The translations under genes and the position numbers were made by a program. Below the pieces are notes generated by a model. It did no database searches, was not told the origin of the DNA, and saw nothing but the letters and a program-made list of their open reading frames with translations. Below, in pieces: positions 57,901-64,000 of a DNA stretch of 64,000 bases (its first letter is position 1; every line of letters begins with the position of its first letter). This DNA comes from Scolanthus callimorphus. Taxonomy: Eukaryota; Cnidaria; Anthozoa; Actiniaria; Edwardsiidae. The stretch lies in the NCBI GenBank assembly GCA_033964015.1, contig CM066919.1, forward strand, positions 23,303,204 through 23,367,203, in the 5' to 3' direction.

Positions 57901-58470
57901 AAAACGTCTTTTTCTTCCCCTCTCCCTCCTCCCTCTCTCTATCCTGAGCCCGCCGAAAATAAACATTTCCCTGAAAACCCCTTCCATGGAGGGGATGGCA
58001 GTCACAACATTTGCAAAGGTATGCATATTCCTAAAGGAAAGGTGGCACTATAAAACATAAATATGGAGTAATTTACATCCCAGTTGAAAAGAGGGGTACC
58101 CAATTGCCCACACCCTTCCACTCCAAGAGTGGTCCTAATTTCAAGAAATTGCCCAAATTCATGCCTTGGACAAAATCCTTGCTTATTCTATGCATGGGTA
58201 GAATATCTCATGCTAAGTTGTTTTGTAATATTGCAGCTCTACTTAATTGTAAGTAGTTAGCTGCCAATTCAATCCCCCGATCCCCTAGATCTCAGTTTTC
58301 TTACCAGAACAAAAGAAGTCACCAGGGTATTTATTCTGTCTTATGATTCTAATGAGACTATCAAACTCTGGCTGGAGTTCAATCTCACTAACTTCAGACT
58401 CTGGACCATTTGACTCTGAACCGCTTAACTCAGATATACTTGACTCTGACATACTGGGCTTGACTGTCAT
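54925..58470 (-). CDS. 2-oxoglutarate/Fe(II)-dependent oxygenase A
   Basis: Six coding exons, minus strand: 58305-58470 (ATG at 58470), 57410-57779, 56778-57008, 56255-56491, 55707-55972, 54925-55159. The catalytic centre is readable: KLLVYEKGSFFLPHR|DT gives the HxD iron ligands across an exon junction, HFGTLVVSLPVKHTGGAL is the next strand, and FFTDVEHEIKEITSGHRITL gives the distal His and the Arg that binds 2-oxoglutarate. This is the prolyl-4-hydroxylase-like double-stranded beta-helix; substrate unknown. The C-terminal GTGNEGCDWHSTYLTSALII resembles a block in fungal and protist 2OG oxygenases. The N-terminus is Ser/Glu-rich, then PGDFFCSG. About 460 residues. One base is missing in exon 4 (near 56350); one extra base gives FEHKYTPNSLKPK in frame. 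A paralogue lies divergently at 61936. Confidence 0.82.
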
Positions 58471-61400
58471 CTTTTCTGGAAAATACAAATTAGATATAAA
58501 CTATAATTAATTTGAAGCAAGCAGTTGATATAAACTTTTTAATATTGAAAACTGCTGTTTCCCAAAATACAAATGAGAAATTCCAGAAAAAAATCCATGC
58601 CTCCACCGCAGAGGGAAATGGACATTTTATAGTGGTTGGGGGTGAGGCCTCAACACCCATTGCATGCTTGAAGGAGATAAAGTGCAGGAATGCAAGTCTG
58701 TCAAGCAATCTTGAAATTCGCTGATAACCATCAGCTTTTGTTATTTGCACAAGGCAAGATATTTCTGATGTAAAAATTATTTTAGTAGTTTCTGAAAATG
58801 TATAAGCTTGCTGGGACAGTACAGTAGTTGAATTGAAGCAAATTGAGAAAGCTCGGTTGCATACAAACAAAATATCAGTGTTCAACCCGATTGGATTTCA
58901 AAGAAGAACATTTAATTGCACAATTTGGCGGGAAACCTCTTGGGCACGTTCATCTATAACTCTCTGACATTTTCGGGCAAAAAACTATTATTCCTTTTGA
59001 AACGTTTGTAAAAAAATGATCTTCTATCCAAGCATTGACAAGGGAGGTGATCGCCTGAGGATCAATAAACCTTTCACTTCAATTAAGTCACTTTTGACCC
59101 GGCCTCGGCTACGTGAAGTACCAGTTTGGATGGAGTCGAACAGCATCCCAGAAGAGAATGCATAATTTTAATCACTCGGTGTTACATTTGGACAGTGTAG
59201 AAGTTGAGGGGTATTTTTACTGTCTATAAGTAGCTGCATCAAACAGTACTGATACTACTGGAACAGTGGGAAGTGCGATCGTAAAGCTAGACGAACCAGA
59301 GAAGCGGCATTTCTTTGGATGAACCATGGAGCATTAAAGTTAAATCACGAGCGAACAGAACATAATCTATCCTGATGCGCGCTTCCAATTCCATTCCAAA
59401 TTCGATTGACGATTGTATGGCAGTAACTACAACTGCTTAAAGTTTACACATAGTGGATTAATAACAGGACTTACCAGAAATAAAGCACAATACCACTCTA
59501 GTTTTGAGCTCTCGAAACTCGTGTCTTCTCCGATCTTCAGCGCGCGAAACTCTGCAATCTGAGCCCGCCAAACTTCGTATTTATTGATAACAAACCACGT
59601 GGTGTTCCATATATGGAATAAGGCTATTGTATTTATGACGGATAGCAGGGTTGATTGACAAGCGATTAGCGGCAACTCTCTCACAAGCGGAAAGGTGAAA
59701 AGGTCAAATTGCGATCAGATACGGACGGATGAAAAGGGAGAAACACATTCGGAGTGCGGACGGGGATTCTTAATTCAAGTATCATAGTTGGCCCTCATTT
59801 TGGGAAAATGACAAAAAGTGTATTGTTTGTTCAGCTTGCACAAAGATTCTAACTTCTCTTTCTTATCCCGCCCGATCGTGCACGCTGATACATCTAAGCT
59901 TTGCTTTTTCTTTCATTTCCGTTTAAGTTGACACCAGCAGCGCTCCCTTCCTGTCGGGTTGGTGTCCAGCAAGTTTTTTTCAAAATTTCCGTGGAACTTG
60001 TGTTCTCTATTCTCCCGCGTAGCCCTTCCTTAAAATATCCCACATTCGCGGAGTCATTGTTATTTTTATTATCGGCGTCGGAATACTCATTCGCGCTCAT
60101 CGTCGGCATGGACTAAAAGAGGCAAAACGTTATAAATAATAGGAAAGAAAGCAAGTCTAGAACAATGCTTGTCCTCGGCGGTAATCAACAGTCGGCACAA
60201 ACCGAGGAACCTGTTTGTAATAAAGGTTCAGTTTGCCCAGTGCCGGGATGCCTATTGGACCTATTGTCCCATTGAGTCGGAGCAATTTTAGGATTAACTT
60301 TTAATTAAGGTCATAAAAGAACAATAGTCCTGCTTTGTAGACTACAGAGTTCTTTGTTTGCTTTCTCACGGCCCGAACGATGCTTCTCAAACCAGATAGC
60401 GCACATAGTAGCTCCGATTCCATATTCCGGTTTCATTTTCCATAGAAATCAACAATTAAAAATTTTACACTGTGACACGCGGCAATGGAATGTCTCAAAA
60501 GCTCCGCCGAAAAAGGAGATAATGCGAGAAAATAATTAAAAGTTTGACCTACAGATATATACCAATATGGAAAAGGCACGTGATTTGTTATGAAGAACAA
60601 AATTTGGCGCGCTCAGGTTGCAGTCACACGTTTTCGCGCGCAGAGGAACAGAGAAGACACGAGTTCACGAATTTAGAAGCTCAAAAGTGGATTTAGGACA
60701 TCGAGACAGCGCAAAGCGTCGGTTAGTGGAGATTATTTTACTATTTATTCACCGCTGTTGCCGTTATATCGTCGAACAAGGGTATAATTTGGTTGTTTAC
60801 CGATGATAATGCATCCTCGTGGTCCTTCGGTCTGCAAGCCGAGGTCGAAGGAGTCGAAGCTCAGTTCGTGTTCAAAGTTCTGACAGCTAGCTGTCGCTGT
60901 CTCGGCTGACTGAGCATTATTTTACCATTTTAAGCCACCATTATAAGGTCTATTACTTTTAGCGTTCATCCTGTTGCCTATATAAGTCGTAGAGATATCT
61001 CTAGAACTTAGGCAAGCAGCAAAACAAGCGTTGTAGTGGTTGTAGCGTTGCCCAAATTCTGTCGAGCGCATCACACCACGCTTACCCTTCAGTCACCTTC
61101 AAATGACAAATCCTGTGCATGCTATTTTGTATGAAGTGCTACTATAAGAAGGGAAAGACTGCAAATTCATATTTGTATTTCAAGCTGTCGGAATGTAAAA
61201 CAGATTTAATCTAATGAACTCCAATACAGAATAAACATTGGCGAACAACTAGCATGATTTATCGACGAACATTTCCCGCCAAAAGAGCAAGTTTATCATG
61301 GTTTGAAATCTGATCGCCTTGAAATTAAACTGTTAGGATTTCTTCCCTGATTGTTATCATGAATCATTTGCTCGAATTCCGGGAATTCCAGTACTAGTAT

Positions 61401-61935
61401 TTGGAGATTTAGTCAATAGGTGAAACTACTCTGAACCAGATCAGCCAGAGCCTACCCCTAGGTGGAAGAGAACAGCTTATTTAGGCCCTGTCCACACTAA
61501 CGCGTTTTATTCACTTTCAAAAGCATTTTTAAACTTATACGGATTCAATGAAAACCATCAGCCTGTTAGTGTGAACAGAAGGTCTAAACCTATCAAAAAG
61601 TATAGGGATTCAAATGAAAACGCATTAAGGGTGGGGAAATTGACATTTCAAAAGCTAAAAATGTCAAATTCCTGTGGAGTTGCCCCCCCCCCCCCATAAT
61701 ATTATAGTCACCCCATTGTGAAATGTCTGGATCTAATACTCCCCTTCTTTAAACTTCTATAAAATTGATTATTTTCAAATCTTTTCAACAGATCAGCCTG
61801 ATAGACTGAAGCATGTTCTTTGCATCAAAATTCTAGCAAATCAAAAAAAAAATGTGTGCATTTACAACATTTTTGAAACAAAACTTATATTTTCAGAATC
61901 ATCTTAGCTGATAAAGTTTACAAGCGAGTACCATA
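58471..61935. promoter_or_regulatory. region between the divergent 2OG oxygenase paralogues
   Basis: About 3.5 kb separating two head-to-head start codons; both have an acceptor just before the ATG exon (TTTTCCAG for A, TTTTCAG for B), so untranslated first exons and promoters should lie here. It contains a fragment of the TTA-type element (about 61480-61630). One minus-strand frame at 59894-60109 is listed separately. Otherwise I see nothing recognisable. Confidence 0.45.
59894..60109 (-). CDS. possible small ORF, unknown
   Basis: A 71-codon minus-strand frame starting MPTMSANEYSDADNKNNND and ending NGNERKSKA-stop. Composition (Asn, Asp, Lys, Ser) is protein-like rather than repeat-like and there is no transposon signature around it. 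No family recognised and no splice evidence; it could equally be leader sequence of oxygenase gene A or chance. Confidence 0.22.
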   Translation of the reverse strand: MPTMSANEYSDADNKNNNDSANVGYFKEGLRGRIENTSSTEILKKTCWTPTRQEGSAAGVNLNGNERKSKA

Positions 61936-63284
61936 ATGTCAGAGTCAGAGTCAGGTTCAGAATGTTCTGAATCTGAATCAGGTGGTGTTGAACTCAAGCC
62001 AGAGTTTGAAAGCCTCACAGAGCTCATCAAAGAGAATGAATACCCTGGTGATTTCTTCTGTTCTGGTAAGGAAACAAAGATTGGTCACAGTTCCTCGCTT
62101 TATTGTGATTCATATTGTGTGTTTCCAAAAAATATCCATACCCCCCACAGAAGGGTATTGAGAAATGACCCCCCACCCCTCTGGAATTTTCGAAGAAAAA
62201 TACAGTATTTGTATGGAAAAGATCAGGTAAATTGACCCCCCCCACCCCTCCGGAATTTCCAATCCCTTCAGTAGGGGGGGTATGGATATTTTTGGGAAAC
62301 ACACATTGGAATTCTAGCCTGATGTTAAGTCTACTGTTGACCAAACAATACATTGGTCAACAGTAGACTGGATTTCAGGCTAGAATTCCAATTTGAATCA
62401 CATTAGAGCCAGGAACTGTGAAAAGGACTATTTAATTATGCTATTGTCTGGGATCCAATGAAAATGTAAATGCATGAAATGTAAAATACCATTAAGTAGC
62501 CAGCAGAGCTCCGGCGGTCACTGGCTTGTTCTGACAGCATTGAATCTGTTTCCCACTTTTATTCATTCTCTTACCCAGAGCTCCCCGGCTTGTAACCTCG
62601 CGGGGGAGGCTCTGGTGACAGCCACTGACGCATGCGCGAGATTTAATACAGAGCCGCTGAGAGAAAGACCTTTCAGCGCATGCTCCAACGTTCAAAATGA
62701 GCCAATGAGCGACGGCCCTCAATTGGATGTCCCCAGAGCCTCCCCTGCGAAGTGACGAGTGAGCCGGGGAGCTCTGGGTACAAGAATGACTTTTATTCTG
62801 AAGGTGTTCTCCAAGTTATCCATGATCTCTCTCTCCTTTTACATCATTAAATATCCACTACAGTTGATATCCCTATTATTACTTGTGAAAATTCATCTGT
62901 TTCCCACTTTTATTCCAAAGGTGTTCTCCCAGCTATCCCTGAAATCCAGTTCGATGATAACACCACTTATCTGGATCCATCATTCCCCAAAGAAAGTGAC
63001 TGTGGCCCTCAACCAATCTCTATCAAAGATCTGATCAAGAAATGCAGCCAGGCACCATTTGGTCGAAATGAGGAGACAGTGGTTGATACAAATGTGCGAA
63101 AGTGCTGGCAACTTGACCCTGACAAGTTCACTCTCAGGAACTCCTTCCATTTCTCAGATGTTTTTGTGGATCTCAAGCAATCAGTGTGTGGTGTACTAGC
63201 TCCAGGCCTCCATATGGGACACTTTGAGCTAAAGCTTTATAAGCTTTTAGTTTATGAGAAGGGGTCATTCTTTTTGCCACATAG
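61936..63284 (+). CDS. 2-oxoglutarate/Fe(II)-dependent oxygenase B, 5' part (cut by window end)
   Basis: Two exons: 61936-62065 (MSESESGSECSESESGG ... NEYPGDFFCSG) and 62921-63284 (GVLPAIPEIQFDDN ... LYKLLVYEKGSFFLPHR). They align with exons 1 and 2 of the gene at 54925, with the same phases and junction positions; LIKKCSQAPFGRNEETVVD is identical in both. The exon carrying the rest of the iron-binding motif must lie beyond 64000. No frame break in these exons. The intron holds a foldback repeat and a Mutator-like MITE, and just before exon 2 a near copy of its acceptor and start (TATTCTGAAGGTGTTCTCCA, about 62794-62813). Confidence 0.82.
62118..62304. repeat. GTGTTTCCAAAAA-type foldback MITE
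   Basis: GTGTGTTTCCAAAAAATATCC start and ATATTTTTGGGAAACACAC end, with two facing ACCCCCCACCCCTCTGGAATTT-type blocks. In the first intron of oxygenase gene B. Family also at 2789 and 5140. Confidence 0.75.
62564..62788. mobile_element. Mutator-like MITE, copy 4 (intact ends)
   Basis: Ends CATTCTCTTACCCAGAGCTC and GAGCTCTGGGTACAAGAATG. Perfect 9-bp duplication ACTTTTATT on both sides. The interior (GACGCATGCGCGAGATTTAA, GAGCCAATGAGCGACGG) matches copies 1-3. Confidence 0.88.
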
Positions 63285-63477
63285 GTAAGCACTGCAATTC
63301 ACACTGCCACACTCTCAAAGGGGAGAGCAAAGCAAACATATAGCATGCTTGTGTGTTGATACAATGAAAAAAGGGTCTTCTCCTTGTCGTGAGGGAATCC
63401 TTGTCGTGAGGGAACTCAAAGTAGTTGAAAGTACACAACCGCTAGACAAGGAGAGGCACAAATAAGCTACTGCACAG

Positions 63478-64000
63478 CTTAATATACAGATTTAGGCACT
63501 GCCTAAAAGCGGAGCTCAAATCAATACATTACTGAGTCATTGAGGTATCAACTTTTGTAGTTTTCGTAACATCATCGATGACGTCATGCCACTTGACCTT
63601 GGTGGTGCACCCCCTTGCCTCCAAAATAACGTTACCCAAGTTTGGTCACCTAGCAATGTTGCATTCTTAAGATACTGACTTTTCTAGTTTTGATGATGTC
63701 ATGCGTGATGTTATACCATGTGACCTTGGAGGTCCTTGGAGGTGCACCCCCTTGTCTCCAAGATAATTTTACCCAAGTTTGATCACCTAATGATGGTGCC
63801 ATTTTGAGATATTGTCTTTTCTACTTTTGATGATGTCATCGATGACGTCATGCCACATGACCTTGGTGGTGCACCCCCCTTGCTTCTTACATAATCTAGC
63901 CTAAGTTTATTCACCTAGCAATGTTCCGTTCTTGAGATATTCAATTTTTTCTTTCTTGATGAGAACCTGTGGTGGTACATGGGTGTGGACGGACACCCCA
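63478..64000. repeat. interspersed repeat with internal ~130-bp units, copy 2
   Basis: Inverted relative to 23270-23700: starts near TTTAGGCACTGCCTAAAAGC and contains about four units of (T)GACCTTGG(T/A)GGTGCACCCC, CCAAGTTTGGTCACCTA and TTTTGATGATGTCAT. It ends near TGTGGACGGACACCC, matching the TGTGTGTCCACCCGG end of copy 1. Runs off the window. Confidence 0.7.

Overview
This window is metazoan nuclear DNA: AT-rich, with short GT-AG exons, long introns and very dense small inverted-repeat transposons. The orthologous genes are animal genes (AACS, UPB1, GLT1D1). A PAN-EGF-F5/8C protein, tandem DUF4419 genes and palindromic MITEs in nearly every intron are most like an anthozoan cnidarian (coral or sea anemone). 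That placement is inference; no marker gene proves it.

Layout. (1) 124-1972 (-): first four coding exons of acetoacetyl-CoA synthetase, head to head with (2) 2581-10414 (+): all 14 exons of beta-ureidopropionase (UPB1), separated by a ~0.6 kb likely bidirectional promoter. (3) 11164-12310 and 15059-16387 (-): two tandem DUF4419 paralogues. (4) 16797-22089: a 5.3 kb TIR element with a perfect 8-bp target duplication, stuffed with nested MITEs. (5) 24241-46108 (+): GLT1D1-type glycosyltransferase, exons 2-11. Its 15.9 kb intron between the exons ending 27151 and starting 43015 is almost entirely (6) a ~15.1 kb DNA transposon (27181-42289). That element has related terminal inverted repeats, large subterminal arrays of a GGATCC-centred palindromic repeat at both ends, and two divergently transcribed genes: a CACTA/EnSpm-like transposase (-, 29879-34089) and a multi-exon BEN-domain gene (+, 34445-41054). 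The BEN gene ends in four tandem, phase-compatible copies of its last exon. (7) 48281-51693 (-): PAN-EGF-F5/8C protein. (8) 52286-53316: SINE inside Mutator-like MITE inside a third TIR element. (9) 54925-58470 (-) and 61936-63284 (+, cut by the window end): divergent paralogues of a 2-oxoglutarate/Fe(II) oxygenase.

Two points cut across the window. First, almost every gene needs one extra base at one or more places to restore the family reading frame (five in UPB1 alone), nearly always beside a short homopolymer. The uniform direction suggests consensus-sequence errors rather than pseudogenes, so most breaks should not be read biologically. Second, the 15 kb element is the best candidate for an undescribed system: the BEN protein could be the repeat-binding partner of the transposase, as TnpA is for TnpD in plant En/Spm. 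That functional link is inference.
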